The notes beneath the pieces are model-generated. The model was not told where the DNA came from and made no database searches. It saw only the letters and a list, made by a program, of their open reading frames with translations. This document shows, one piece after another, positions 35,592 through 44,473 of a stretch of 64,000 bases of DNA. Origin of the DNA: Hyphomicrobiales bacterium (GTDB taxonomy: Bacteria; Pseudomonadota; Alphaproteobacteria; Rhizobiales; Rhizobiaceae); NCBI GenBank assembly GCA_900470805.1, contig UCCA01000008.1, positions 94,821 to 158,820 on the forward strand, given 5' to 3'. Made by a program: the position numbers and the translations under genes. Position 1 is the stretch's first letter. Each line of letters begins with the position of its first letter.

Positions 35592-36776
35592 TCACCTGAC
35601 GGTATTGGCGATCCGGCCAGCTGCCGGCGTGGTGCGCGGCTTGGCGTCTAGTCCCACCAGCAGTCGCGCGCGGCCGGGCAGGAAATCGACGGCGAGCGCA
35701 AACAGGCTGGAAACGACGAATGTCACCGCCGAGACCATCAGGAAGCTCGGCATGGCCGGCAGGTCCAGTGGCAGGATGTAATAGAGCGCGCCGACGATCA
35801 CCGTCTGGTGGATGATGTAGAGCGGGAAGACCAGCCGGTTGACCGTCACCAGCCGTGCATCGGGCCGGTTGAAGTGGCGGGCGCCGAAGCCGACCAGCGT
35901 CAGGATCATCGACCAGGCCAGCAGGAAGATCGCCGCCTTGAACAGCGGCGTCTCCTGGGCATAGGTGCCGAAAGCCTGTTCCGGCGGCAGCAGCCAGGCG
36001 AAGAGATAGAGTATAAGTGTGGTGGCGAGGGCGATGGCGGCGCTGACGAAGCGCCGTGCGATGATCGTTCCGATCAATGCGCCATGGTGGCGGGCAACGA
36101 GAAAGCCAAGACCGAACCAGCTTGCCCAGACGGCGAACCAGGCGCCGTCATTGTAGAGCGCGTTGGTCTCCTTCGGAAAGAACGGCGACAGGGCCAGATT
36201 GAGCGCCAGCGGCAGCAGGAAGAACAGGTAGATCCATGCGGATTTCGCTGTACGTTCGAACCATGCGGCGATCGGGTTTGCGGGTCGGCATAGATACAGG
36301 AAGATCGGGTAGCAGATCACCGACATGACCAAGAGGTAGGCGACGAACCACATGTGGGCCCAGGTGAAATTGCCGGTGGGGTAGCGGCCCTCGGTGAAGT
36401 AGCGCGTCAGCCAGAAGGTCAGCAGGGAGCCGTCATAGCCATTCTCGTACATGCGCTCATACCAGACCTGCGGCACGACGAGCACCGCCATGGCGAAGAG
36501 CAATGGCACGAGCAGGCGGATCGTGCGCTTGCGCAGGAAGGCGAGGCCAGCTGTGGAGCGAAACGAGAAGGCGGCGCCCATGCCGGAGACGAAGAACAGC
36601 AGCGCCAGGCGCCAGGCGCGCGGGAAATCCATGATCAGCGAGAGGGTGACACTGGTCTTGCCGCTGTGCAGCAGCCAGTTCATGTCGGTGAAGAAGGCGG
36701 CGGCCGAGTGATAGAAGATCAGGATCGCGAAGGCGAAAATCCGCAGCCGATCCACATAGTAAAGCCTGTCCGTCAT
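35592..36776 (-). CDS. Acyltransferase family 3 membrane protein
   Basis: 394 aa with about ten membrane helices and the acyltransferase-3 N-terminal pattern DRLRIFAFAILIFYHSA, whose His is the likely catalytic residue, plus the FFVSGMGAAFSF segment. These enzymes transfer acetyl or succinyl groups to periplasmic glycans (NodX, OpgC types). Target unknown. Lies downstream of the response regulator gene on the same strand but separated by 100 bp with a hairpin. Confidence 0.85.
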   Translation of the reverse strand: MTDRLYYVDRLRIFAFAILIFYHSAAAFFTDMNWLLHSGKTSVTLSLIMDFPRAWRLALLFFVSGMGAAFSFRSTAGLAFLRKRTIRLLVPLLFAMAVLVVPQVWYERMYENGYDGSLLTFWLTRYFTEGRYPTGNFTWAHMWFVAYLLVMSVICYPIFLYLCRPANPIAAWFERTAKSAWIYLFFLLPLALNLALSPFFPKETNALYNDGAWFAVWASWFGLGFLVARHHGALIGTIIARRFVSAAIALATTLILYLFAWLLPPEQAFGTYAQETPLFKAAIFLLAWSMILTLVGFGARHFNRPDARLVTVNRLVFPLYIIHQTVIVGALYYILPLDLPAMPSFLMVSAVTFVVSSLFALAVDFLPGRARLLVGLDAKPRTTPAAGRIANTVR

Positions 36777-36797
36777 GACCCGCCATCAGCATGTTGA

Positions 36798-36818
36798 AGC
36801 CGCGATCCATCCGCGGCT
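36798..36818 (-). terminator. Hairpin downstream of the urt-linked response regulator gene
   Basis: 7-bp perfect stem agccgcg (36798-36804) / cgcggct (36812-36818), 59 bp past the response regulator stop on the - strand. No T run, so only a candidate. Confidence 0.4.
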
Positions 36819-36876
36819 CTCTCAGATGTATGCGAAGAGGCTTTAAGAAATCGTCAGGGGTCTTCGAAAGCGTTCG

Positions 36877-37788
36877 CTAAACCTCGTGGAGCACGTGCGC
36901 CGCCTTGACGGCGGCCGAGGCGCGGTTTTCAACGCCGAGCTTCACATAGATCTGCTCGAGATGCTTGTTGACGGTGCGGGCCGAGAGGCCGAGGATTTCA
37001 CCGATGTCGCGGTTGGCCTTGCCCTTGGCGATCCACAGCAGCACTTCCGATTCACGCTGGGTCAGAGCAAAGCGCTGCCGGAGCACCTGGTCGTCGGCGC
37101 GCTGGCTATTGGCTGTCAGCCGGAACAGATGCTCATCGGGGCCGATAGTACCGAGGAAGGCGAGATGCAGCACGTCCTGGCCGGCGTAACTGACGGAGAA
37201 CGTGGCGTCGCGCGTGGCGGATGTGCGGGTCGTCATCCAGCCGGCGATGGTGCCGGTGACGGTGTCCATGCCGTCGTCGCTGCCCATCGCCGCGTTGACG
37301 AGCCGGGTTGCCTGCGGCGTCGACCAGTGGATATTGCCGTCGCCCTTGGCGGCCAGCAGGTGGCGGCCGGCGGCGTCGAGCGCGACGCGGGCGCTTTGCG
37401 CGGAGCGGGCGTTCTTGAGGTGCACGCCGATGCGGGCGCGCAATTCGTCGATGTTGATCGGCTTGGTCAAGTAGTCGACGCCGCCGGATTCCAGCGCGTG
37501 GACAACGTGTTCGGTCTCCGTCAGCCCGGTCATGAAGATGACGGGTATCTGGCTGACAGCGGCATTCGCCTTCAACCGCCGGCAGGTCTCGAAACCGTCC
37601 ATGACAGGCATCACCGCGTCGAGCAGGATCAGGTCGGGTGTGATGCGCTCGACGATGTTGAGCGCGGCTGAGCCCGAGGTGGCGATCAGCACGGAGAAGC
37701 CGGATTGCTCCAGCGCATCGGTGAGAAAGCCCAGCGCTTCCGGCGAGTCGTCCACCAACAGCACGATATCGCGCGGGAGTTCAGCCAA
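36877..37788 (-). CDS. LuxR/FixJ-type response regulator, partner of the NCS1-fused kinase
   Basis: 303 aa. Receiver (1-125) with acidic pair Asp13/Asp14, phosphoacceptor Asp57 (LILLDAVMPVMDG), switch Thr87 and Lys109. A middle region of about 100 residues (about 130-230) resembles a PAS-like sensory or linker domain. C-terminal LuxR helix-turn-helix (about 240-303: LTQRESEVLLWIAKGKANRD, LSARTVNKHLEQIYVKLG). Its start overlaps the end of the kinase gene by 8 bp, so the two are translationally coupled. Likely activator of the divergent urtA promoter; that target is inference. Confidence 0.9.
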   Translation of the reverse strand: MAELPRDIVLLVDDSPEALGFLTDALEQSGFSVLIATSGSAALNIVERITPDLILLDAVMPVMDGFETCRRLKANAAVSQIPVIFMTGLTETEHVVHALESGGVDYLTKPINIDELRARIGVHLKNARSAQSARVALDAAGRHLLAAKGDGNIHWSTPQATRLVNAAMGSDDGMDTVTGTIAGWMTTRTSATRDATFSVSYAGQDVLHLAFLGTIGPDEHLFRLTANSQRADDQVLRQRFALTQRESEVLLWIAKGKANRDIGEILGLSARTVNKHLEQIYVKLGVENRASAAVKAAHVLHEV

Positions 37789-40700
37789 TGTGTTCCACCT
37801 TTTCGTCGAAACGCTGCAGGAAGGTCATGAAGCCGTTGAGATCGAAGGCGGCGACATAGGATCGGAGTTCTGAGGTAAATGGCTGATTTGCCTCCACCTT
37901 GGCAAGGTCGGCAAGCTTCGCCTCAATGCCCCTGATATAGCCGATTTCGCCCAGTCGCAGCAGTTCCTGCACGTGCGCATCGCCGGGGCTTGTCATTGGC
38001 AGCTCGATCTTGGCGACCGGCGCCGGAACATCCTCGGCGTAAATCCATTTGAGGCCGAGATGCAGCGCCAGCTTGTCGCGCAGGCGGCGGATGTCGACGG
38101 GCTTGCCGATGGCGTCGTTGTGGCTGTCGTCGCTGTCGCTGTGCGCGGCGGCGTCGCCGATGTTGGCTGACAGCATCACGATGGGTGCCTTCTGGCCGGC
38201 TTCGCGCAGGCGGGAGACCAGCTGCCAGCCGTTCATGCCCGGCATCAGGATATCGACGAGGAAGAGATCTGGCTGGATACCCTCGATCAGCGTCAGGCAA
38301 TCCGTGCCGCCGGCTGCCGTCAGCACGATGAAGTCGAGCGGCACGAGGATTTCCCGCATCATCTCCCTGTGATCCTCGTTGTCGTCGACGACGACGATGG
38401 TGCGGCGCGGGCCGTCATAGCTGACGATCTTCTTCTCCTGCGGCGGCGCCGCCATCTCGCGCAGCACTGCCGACAGCATCAGGCGGACCTTGAAGGTCGA
38501 GCCCGCGTCCTTCTCACTGGTTACGGCGATTTCGCCGCCGAGCGTGTTGGTCAGCAGGCGGGTGATGGTGAGGCCGAGGCCGAGGCCGGGCATCGGGCGG
38601 ATGCTCTCGGCCTCGCCGCGCTGGAACGGCTCGTAGATGCGGCTCAAGTCTTTCTCGGCGATGCCGCGGCCGGTGTCTGTCACGGTGAAGGTCGCGACCT
38701 GGCTGCGGTAGCCGACGTCGAAGGTGACGCTGCCCTCGTCGGTGAACTTGATGGCGTTAGACAAGAGGTTGACGAGGATCTGGCGCAGGCGCTTCTCGTC
38801 AGTACGCACGAACTGGGGCAGGGCGGGCGCGCGCTGGTGCTCGAAGGTCAATCCCTTGGCCAGCGCCTGCGGGCGGAACATGTCGACGATCTGGTCGAGG
38901 AAATCCTGGATGTTGATCTCGTTGGAATAGACCTGAAGGCGGCCGGCCTCGATCTTCGAAATGTCGAGCAGGCCGTCGATCAGGCCGGAGAGATGCTCGG
39001 CCGAGCGGCGGATGACCTTGATGGAGGACTGGCGCGGCGTCGGGATGGTGTCGTCGCGCTCGAGGATCTGGGCGTAGCCGAGCACGGCGTTGAGCGGCGT
39101 GCGTAGCTCGTGGCTTAGGCCGACGACATAACGGCTCTTGGCGCGGTTGGCGGCTTCGGCGGTTTCCTTGGCGGTCTGCAGCGCGGCGTCGGTCTTCTTG
39201 TGGGCGGCGATTTCCTTGAGGAGCAGGGTGTTCTGGCGCGAGGATTCTTCCTCGGCGACGACGCGGCTGTCATGGGCCAGCACGTAGAACCAGCAGACGA
39301 CGCCGGCGATGACGGCGAAGACGAAGAAGACGATGAGGATCGTGCCGTTGACGACCTCGGCGGTGTCAGGCGAGGCGGAAGAGACCTGATGGGCGATCAT
39401 CGCGAGGATGGCGCCGACGGCTGTCAGGGCCAGCACGACGGCGATGCCGTAGCGGCCGAGGCGGGTGGTCAGTTTCTGAACGATGGTTTCGGGCAGGACA
39501 GCCCTGGCGACATAACCGACCTGCGCATTCAGATGGGCGTTCGGCTTGCACATGTCGTGGCAACGGCTGTCGAGTGAACAGCAGAGCGAGCAGATCGGCG
39601 CGGCATAGGCCGGACACCAGGCCATGTCCTCCGGCTCGAACGGGTGCTCGCACACGGAACAGGTGATGTTTGTCAGGTTCTTCCAGCTCTGGCGCGGCTT
39701 GCGGGCGAGATAGAACTTGCCCTTGGTGGCCCATGCGATGGCAGGCGAGACGATGAGGGCAACGACGAGGGTGATATAGGGCGCCAGCGAGGCGGCAACG
39801 TCGCCGAAGACGCCGAAATGGGCAGTCAGGGCGACAGTTGCCGAGATCGTCATGGCGCCGAGGCCGACCGGGTTGATGTCGTAGAGATGGGCGCGCTTGA
39901 ACTCGATGCCTGCTGGCGCGAGGCCGAGCGGCTTGTTGATGAAGAGATCGGCCGAGATGGTGCACAGCCATGCCATCGCGATGATCGAGAAGATGCCGAG
40001 CGTTTCCTCGAGCAGCTTGTAGATGCCGAGCTCCATCAGCAGCAGCGCGATCGCCACGTTGAAGACCAGCCAGATGACACGGCCGGGGTGGCTGTGGGTG
40101 AGGCGGGAGAAGAAGTTCGACCACGCCAGCGACCCGGCGTAGGCGTTCATGACGTTGATCTTCAACTGCGAGACCATGACGAAGGCGGCCATTAGCAGGA
40201 GGGCGGCGTTGTGCCAGGGGATCATGTAGCCGAAGGCGGTGAGGTACATCTGCGCCGGATCGGCGGCGCGGTCGGCGGGGACGCCGGAGGCGAAGGTCAA
40301 GACCACGAGGAAGGAGCCGGCCAGCAGCTTCGGCGCGCCGATGATGACCCAGCCGGGGCCTGCGAGGAAGACGGCAAGGCGGTGGCGCCACTTCGTCTGC
40401 TTTTCCGGCGGCAGGAAGCGCAGGAAGTCGGCCTGCTCGCCGATCTGCGACATCAGCGCCAGGATGACGGCCGACGCCGCGCCGAACTCCACGAGATCGA
40501 AGGGTGCGACGGTACCAGGTGGCCCCGAAGCATGGCGGATGCCCGAAAAGGCCCGCCAGAGGTCGAATTTCTCCCAGTCCATCACCGCGATGAAGATGAA
40601 GGGCAGGACGTTGAGGACGATCCAGAATGGCTGCGTCAAAAGCTGGAAGCGGCTGATGAGGCGCACGCCGTGGGTGACCAGCGGGATGACCATGACGGCG

Positions 40701-41212
40701 CTTATGATGTAGCCGATCCAGAGCGGTATGCCGAGTGTCAGCTCCAGCGCGCCGGACATGATCGACGCCTCGATGGCAAACAGCATGAAGGTGAAGCTGG
40801 CATAGATCAGCGAGGTAATGGTCGAGCCGATATAGCCAAAGCTGGCGCCACGGGTGAGAAGGTCGATATCGACGCCGTGGCGGATGGCATAGCGGCTGAT
40901 CGGCAGGCCGATGGCCAGCATAGCGATTGAGGCGACGATGATGGCGTAGAAGGCGTTGGTGGTGCCGTAGGAGAGCGTAATGGCGCCGCCGATCGCCTCC
41001 AGTGCCAGGAAGGAAATGGCGCCGATGGCTGTCTGGGAAATGCGCTGCGAGGAAAATTGCCGGGCGCTCTTCGCGGTAAAGCGCAGCGCATAGTCTTCCA
41101 GCGTCTGGTTGGCGACCCAGCGATTGTATTCGCGCCTGACCGGAATAATGCGTTGCCGCGCTGCCATGCCTGTGATCGGCCCCTCATTCTTCTTGTGACA
41201 TGTTCGTAACAT
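37781..41212 (-). CDS. Hybrid histidine kinase fused to an NCS1-type permease domain and Cys-rich finger
   Basis: 1143 aa. Residues about 50-495 form a ~12-helix NCS1 (cytosine/purine/allantoin permease) domain with RGASFGYIGS near 121. Residues 518-555 hold eight Cys (518, 521, 533, 541, 544, 545, 551, 555) plus His552, a zinc-finger-like module. Two more helices (about 588-646), then coiled coil, HisKA with His701 (GLSHELRTPLN), HATPase with Asn819, DTGRG and GLGLGLT, a receiver with Asp987 and Lys1037, and a C-terminal domain of about 95 residues. Divergent from urtA and co-transcribed with a LuxR-type regulator. The start could instead be Met16 (41167, MAARQRI), which has gagggg 12 nt upstream. 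Probable sensor of urea or a related nitrogen compound; ligand is inference. Confidence 0.9.
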   Translation of the reverse strand: MLRTCHKKNEGPITGMAARQRIIPVRREYNRWVANQTLEDYALRFTAKSARQFSSQRISQTAIGAISFLALEAIGGAITLSYGTTNAFYAIIVASIAMLAIGLPISRYAIRHGVDIDLLTRGASFGYIGSTITSLIYASFTFMLFAIEASIMSGALELTLGIPLWIGYIISAVMVIPLVTHGVRLISRFQLLTQPFWIVLNVLPFIFIAVMDWEKFDLWRAFSGIRHASGPPGTVAPFDLVEFGAASAVILALMSQIGEQADFLRFLPPEKQTKWRHRLAVFLAGPGWVIIGAPKLLAGSFLVVLTFASGVPADRAADPAQMYLTAFGYMIPWHNAALLLMAAFVMVSQLKINVMNAYAGSLAWSNFFSRLTHSHPGRVIWLVFNVAIALLLMELGIYKLLEETLGIFSIIAMAWLCTISADLFINKPLGLAPAGIEFKRAHLYDINPVGLGAMTISATVALTAHFGVFGDVAASLAPYITLVVALIVSPAIAWATKGKFYLARKPRQSWKNLTNITCSVCEHPFEPEDMAWCPAYAAPICSLCCSLDSRCHDMCKPNAHLNAQVGYVARAVLPETIVQKLTTRLGRYGIAVVLALTAVGAILAMIAHQVSSASPDTAEVVNGTILIVFFVFAVIAGVVCWFYVLAHDSRVVAEEESSRQNTLLLKEIAAHKKTDAALQTAKETAEAANRAKSRYVVGLSHELRTPLNAVLGYAQILERDDTIPTPRQSSIKVIRRSAEHLSGLIDGLLDISKIEAGRLQVYSNEINIQDFLDQIVDMFRPQALAKGLTFEHQRAPALPQFVRTDEKRLRQILVNLLSNAIKFTDEGSVTFDVGYRSQVATFTVTDTGRGIAEKDLSRIYEPFQRGEAESIRPMPGLGLGLTITRLLTNTLGGEIAVTSEKDAGSTFKVRLMLSAVLREMAAPPQEKKIVSYDGPRRTIVVVDDNEDHREMMREILVPLDFIVLTAAGGTDCLTLIEGIQPDLFLVDILMPGMNGWQLVSRLREAGQKAPIVMLSANIGDAAAHSDSDDSHNDAIGKPVDIRRLRDKLALHLGLKWIYAEDVPAPVAKIELPMTSPGDAHVQELLRLGEIGYIRGIEAKLADLAKVEANQPFTSELRSYVAAFDLNGFMTFLQRFDEKVEHIG

Positions 41213-41272
41213 GGATCGTTGGGGCGCTTAAGAGTGCATTGCAACGCAAAACTGCACATTTCGCCCCGTGTA

Positions 41273-41288
41273 CTACGTCATTCTACGT
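41273..41288. promoter_or_regulatory. Direct hexamer repeat in kinase/urtA divergent promoter
   Basis: CTACGT at 41273-41278 and again at 41283-41288, a 10-bp period, followed by a partial third ACG. Located 95 bp before the urtA start and 61 bp before the first kinase ATG. Tandem sites one helical turn apart suit a dimeric response regulator. Confidence 0.45.
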
Positions 41289-41382
41289 ATACGCTTTCGC
41301 AGTGCAGCACCGGATAGTCCCTTAAGCAACAGTTAACGTCCGTTTTCGGCCTGTTGTCGAACAAGAAGAGGGGATCAACCAG

Positions 41383-42675
41383 ATGAATCTGAGATCATAT
41401 GTTTCCGGTGCCGTGCTCGGCGCCGTCATGTCGGCTTCGGCCGCATTCCATGGAGCCGTCGCGGCTGACGACACCATCAAGGTCGGCGTGCTTCATTCGC
41501 TGTCCGGCACGATGGCGATCTCCGAAACGACGCTGAAAGACGCCATGCTGATGCTCATCGACGAGCAGAACAAGAAGGGCGGCCTTCTCGGCAAGAAGCT
41601 CGAAGCCGTCGTCGTCGATCCGGCATCCGACTGGCCGCTGTTTGCCGAAAAGGCACGTGAGCTGATCGAGAAGGACAAGGTCGCGGCCGTCTTCGGTTGC
41701 TGGACGTCGTCCTCGCGCAAGTCGGTCCTGCCGGTCTTCGAAGAACTCAATTCCATCCTGTTCTATCCGGTTCAGTATGAAGGCGAAGAGTCCTCGCGCA
41801 ACATCTTCTACACCGGCGCCGCTCCGAACCAGCAGGCCATCCCGGCTGTCGATTACCTGATGGAAAAGGAAGGCGTTAAGCGCTTCGTTCTCGAAGGCAC
41901 CGACTACGTCTATCCGCGCACGACCAACAAGATCCTGGAAGCCTACCTGATCGCCAAGGGCATTCCGAAGGAAGACATCATCGTCAACTACACGCCGTTC
42001 GGCTTCTCCGACTGGCAGACGGAAGTCTCCAAGATCAAGGAATTCGGTGGCGCAGGCAAGAAGACCGCCGTCGTCTCCACCATCAACGGTGACGCCAACG
42101 TTCCCTTCTACAAGGAACTCGGCAACCAGGGCGTCAAGGCAACCGACATCCCCGTCGTCGCCTTCTCGGTCGGCGAAGAAGAGCTTGCCGGTCTCGACAC
42201 CAAGCCGCTCGTCGGCCACCTCGCTGCCTGGAACTACTTCGAGTCGGTCGAAAGCCCGGCGAACAAGAAGTTCATAAAGGAATGGCATGCCTACACCAAG
42301 AACGACAAGCGCGTGACCAACGACCCGATGGAAGCTGCCTATATCGGCTTCAACGCATGGGTTAAGGCCGTTCAGGCCGCCGGCACGACCGACACCGACA
42401 AGGTGCTGGACTCGATCATCGGCACCACGGTTCCGAACCTCTCGGGCGGCTATGCCACCGTCATGCCGAACCACCACATCACCAAGCCGGTCCTCATCGG
42501 CGAAATCCAGGCCAACGGTCAGTTCGAAATCGTCCAGCAGACCCCTGCTGTCGTCGGCGACGAATGGTCGGATTACCTGCCTGATTCCAAGGACCTGATC
42601 TCCGATTGGCGCAAGCCCATGAACTGCGGCAACTTCAATGTCGCAACGGGCAAGTGCGGCGGCAAGGGCTCCTGA
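41383..42675 (+). CDS. urtA: Urea ABC transporter substrate-binding protein UrtA
   Basis: 430 aa with signal peptide (cleavage near HGAVA-ADD, about residue 28). Urea-specific relative of the amide/Leu-binding fold: VGVLHSLSGTMAISETTLKD, VFGCWTSSSRKSVLPVFEE, LFYPVQYEGEESSRNIFY, DPMEAAYIGFNAWVKAV and the Cys-containing C-terminus NCGNFNVATGKCGGKGS are UrtA hallmarks. gaagagg is the ribosome site. Codon use is strongly C-biased, as expected for the most abundant component. Confidence 0.96.
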   Translation: MNLRSYVSGAVLGAVMSASAAFHGAVAADDTIKVGVLHSLSGTMAISETTLKDAMLMLIDEQNKKGGLLGKKLEAVVVDPASDWPLFAEKARELIEKDKVAAVFGCWTSSSRKSVLPVFEELNSILFYPVQYEGEESSRNIFYTGAAPNQQAIPAVDYLMEKEGVKRFVLEGTDYVYPRTTNKILEAYLIAKGIPKEDIIVNYTPFGFSDWQTEVSKIKEFGGAGKKTAVVSTINGDANVPFYKELGNQGVKATDIPVVAFSVGEEELAGLDTKPLVGHLAAWNYFESVESPANKKFIKEWHAYTKNDKRVTNDPMEAAYIGFNAWVKAVQAAGTTDTDKVLDSIIGTTVPNLSGGYATVMPNHHITKPVLIGEIQANGQFEIVQQTPAVVGDEWSDYLPDSKDLISDWRKPMNCGNFNVATGKCGGKGS

Positions 42676-42709
42676 GTGGACACCCCTTCACTCAAAAGCC
42701 TGAAAACAG

Positions 42710-42773
42710 CTTCCGTCCGGCCCTCCTGTCCGGGCGGAAGTTCTCTCTCCGAAGCGCGGCCCTGATGCTTCGG
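42710..42773 (+). promoter_or_regulatory. Two hairpins between urtA and urtB
   Basis: Hairpin 1: cttccgtccgg (42710-42720) with ccgggcggaag (42730-42740), 11 bp with one G-T pair. Hairpin 2: ccgaagc (42749-42755) with gcttcgg (42767-42773). They sit in the 178-bp gap between urtA and urtB and probably act as partial terminator or 3' stabiliser that keeps urtA mRNA above that of the membrane subunits. Confidence 0.55.
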
Positions 42774-42853
42774 ACGGCAGCTGTTTGCCGAGTTAAGGCC
42801 CCGACTTTTCCCGATTGCGCCGGAAGGCCAACGATAACCGAGGCAAGACGCCG

Positions 42854-44473
42854 ATGTATCGCGCCATCAAGATCCTGCTTTTGACGCTGTGCCTGGCAAT
42901 GCCGGCCTTTGCGACAGTGCTCAAGGCACAGGAAGACATTCACCCGCTGATCGATGCGCTCGGCGTCGGCGATTTCCCAGAACGCGAGGCTGCCATCAAG
43001 GCGCTGGTCGCATCCGGCGACAACCACGTCAGCCAGATCCTGCAGCAGCTCAGCGACGGCCAGCTCTACGTGAACTCCGAAAGCGGCGGCCCGGTGCTGC
43101 TTCAGGGCGGCACGGACGATGAGCCGACCTTTTCCGATCCGATATCAGGCGAAGCAGTCGCTGACGTCGATCCCGATTACATGTCGAAGGTCCGTATCAA
43201 CAATTCGCTACGCGGCGTCATCAGCACGGCGATGAGCCAGCTGACGCTGCTGTCGCCCGATCGCGGCGCACGTCTGACGGCGGCGCAAGGCCTGCTCCGT
43301 GACGCCGATCCCGCCAACCTCGAGCTCCTGAACTCTGCGTTGGCCGACGAGAAGGACGGCGAGGTCAAGGAAACGATGGAAGCGGCGCGCGCCGTGATGA
43401 TGCTGAAGAGCGACGTCAGCGCCGAGGACAAGAAATCCGCCATCGACACGATCGCCGCCCGTGGTGGGCGCAATGCGCTGACCATCCTGACGACGGCGAT
43501 GGCGACCGCGCCGGACGAGCTGAAGGGCGAGATCCAGTCGCATATCAACGGCATCAACCGCAGCCTGGCGCTCTGGGATGTGGTGCAGAACGTCTGGTAC
43601 GGTCTGTCGCTCGGCTCGGTGCTGCTGCTGGCCGCTATCGGCCTCGCCATCACCTTCGGCGTCATGGGCGTCATCAACATGGCGCATGGCGAGATGGTGA
43701 TGATCGGCGCCTACACGACCTATGTCGTGCAGGAGTACATCACCGCCAACTTCCCGGGGCTGGCCACCTATTCGCTGGCCTTCGCGGTTCCCGCGGCCTT
43801 CGTCTTCACCGGTTTCGTCGGCCTCGTCATCGAGCGCGTCGTTATCCGCTATCTCTATGGCCGGCCGCTGGAGACGCTGCTGGCCACCTGGGGCGTGTCG
43901 CTGATCCTGCAGCAGGCCGTGCGCTCGGTCTTCGGGCCGACCAACCGCGAGGTGCGCAATCCGAGCTGGATGTCGGGCGCTTTCGAGCTCGGCGGCCTGT
44001 CGATCACCTGGAACCGTCTGTGGATCATCGTCTTCTCCATGGCTGTGTTCGTGACGCTGCTGATGCTGCTCAAGCGTTCCGCCTTCGGCCTGCAGATGCG
44101 CGCCGTCACGCAGAACCGCCGCATGGCCTCGTCGATGGGCATTCGCACCGGCTGGGTCGATGCCTTCACCTTCGCACTCGGCTCCGGCATCGCCGGCATG
44201 GCTGGCGTCGCGCTCTCACAGATCGACAACGTCTCGCCCAATCTCGGGCAGAGCTACATCATCGACAGCTTCATGGTCGTGGTGTTCGGGGGCGTCGGCA
44301 ATCTGTGGGGCACGCTGGTGGGCGCGCTGTCGCTCGGCGTCGTCAACAAGTTCCTCGAGCCCTTCGCCGGCGCCGTGCTCGGCAAGATCCTGGTGCTGGT
44401 GCTGATCATTCTCTTCATCCAGAAGCGGCCGCGTGGGCTCTTCGCACTCAAAGGAAGGGCGGTGGAAGCATGA
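42854..44473 (+). CDS. urtB: Urea ABC transporter permease UrtB
   Basis: 539 aa, started at ATG 42854 (MYRAIKILLLTLCLAMPAFA) giving a signal-like N-terminus. Residues about 25-240 are the HEAT-like helical domain characteristic of proteobacterial UrtB; the LivH-like permease core follows (YGLSLGSVLLLAAIGLAITF, VINMAHGEMVMIGAYTTYVV, VVFGGVGNLWGTLVGA). Stop overlaps urtC start (ATGA). Confidence 0.95.
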   Translation: MYRAIKILLLTLCLAMPAFATVLKAQEDIHPLIDALGVGDFPEREAAIKALVASGDNHVSQILQQLSDGQLYVNSESGGPVLLQGGTDDEPTFSDPISGEAVADVDPDYMSKVRINNSLRGVISTAMSQLTLLSPDRGARLTAAQGLLRDADPANLELLNSALADEKDGEVKETMEAARAVMMLKSDVSAEDKKSAIDTIAARGGRNALTILTTAMATAPDELKGEIQSHINGINRSLALWDVVQNVWYGLSLGSVLLLAAIGLAITFGVMGVINMAHGEMVMIGAYTTYVVQEYITANFPGLATYSLAFAVPAAFVFTGFVGLVIERVVIRYLYGRPLETLLATWGVSLILQQAVRSVFGPTNREVRNPSWMSGAFELGGLSITWNRLWIIVFSMAVFVTLLMLLKRSAFGLQMRAVTQNRRMASSMGIRTGWVDAFTFALGSGIAGMAGVALSQIDNVSPNLGQSYIIDSFMVVVFGGVGNLWGTLVGALSLGVVNKFLEPFAGAVLGKILVLVLIILFIQKRPRGLFALKGRAVEA

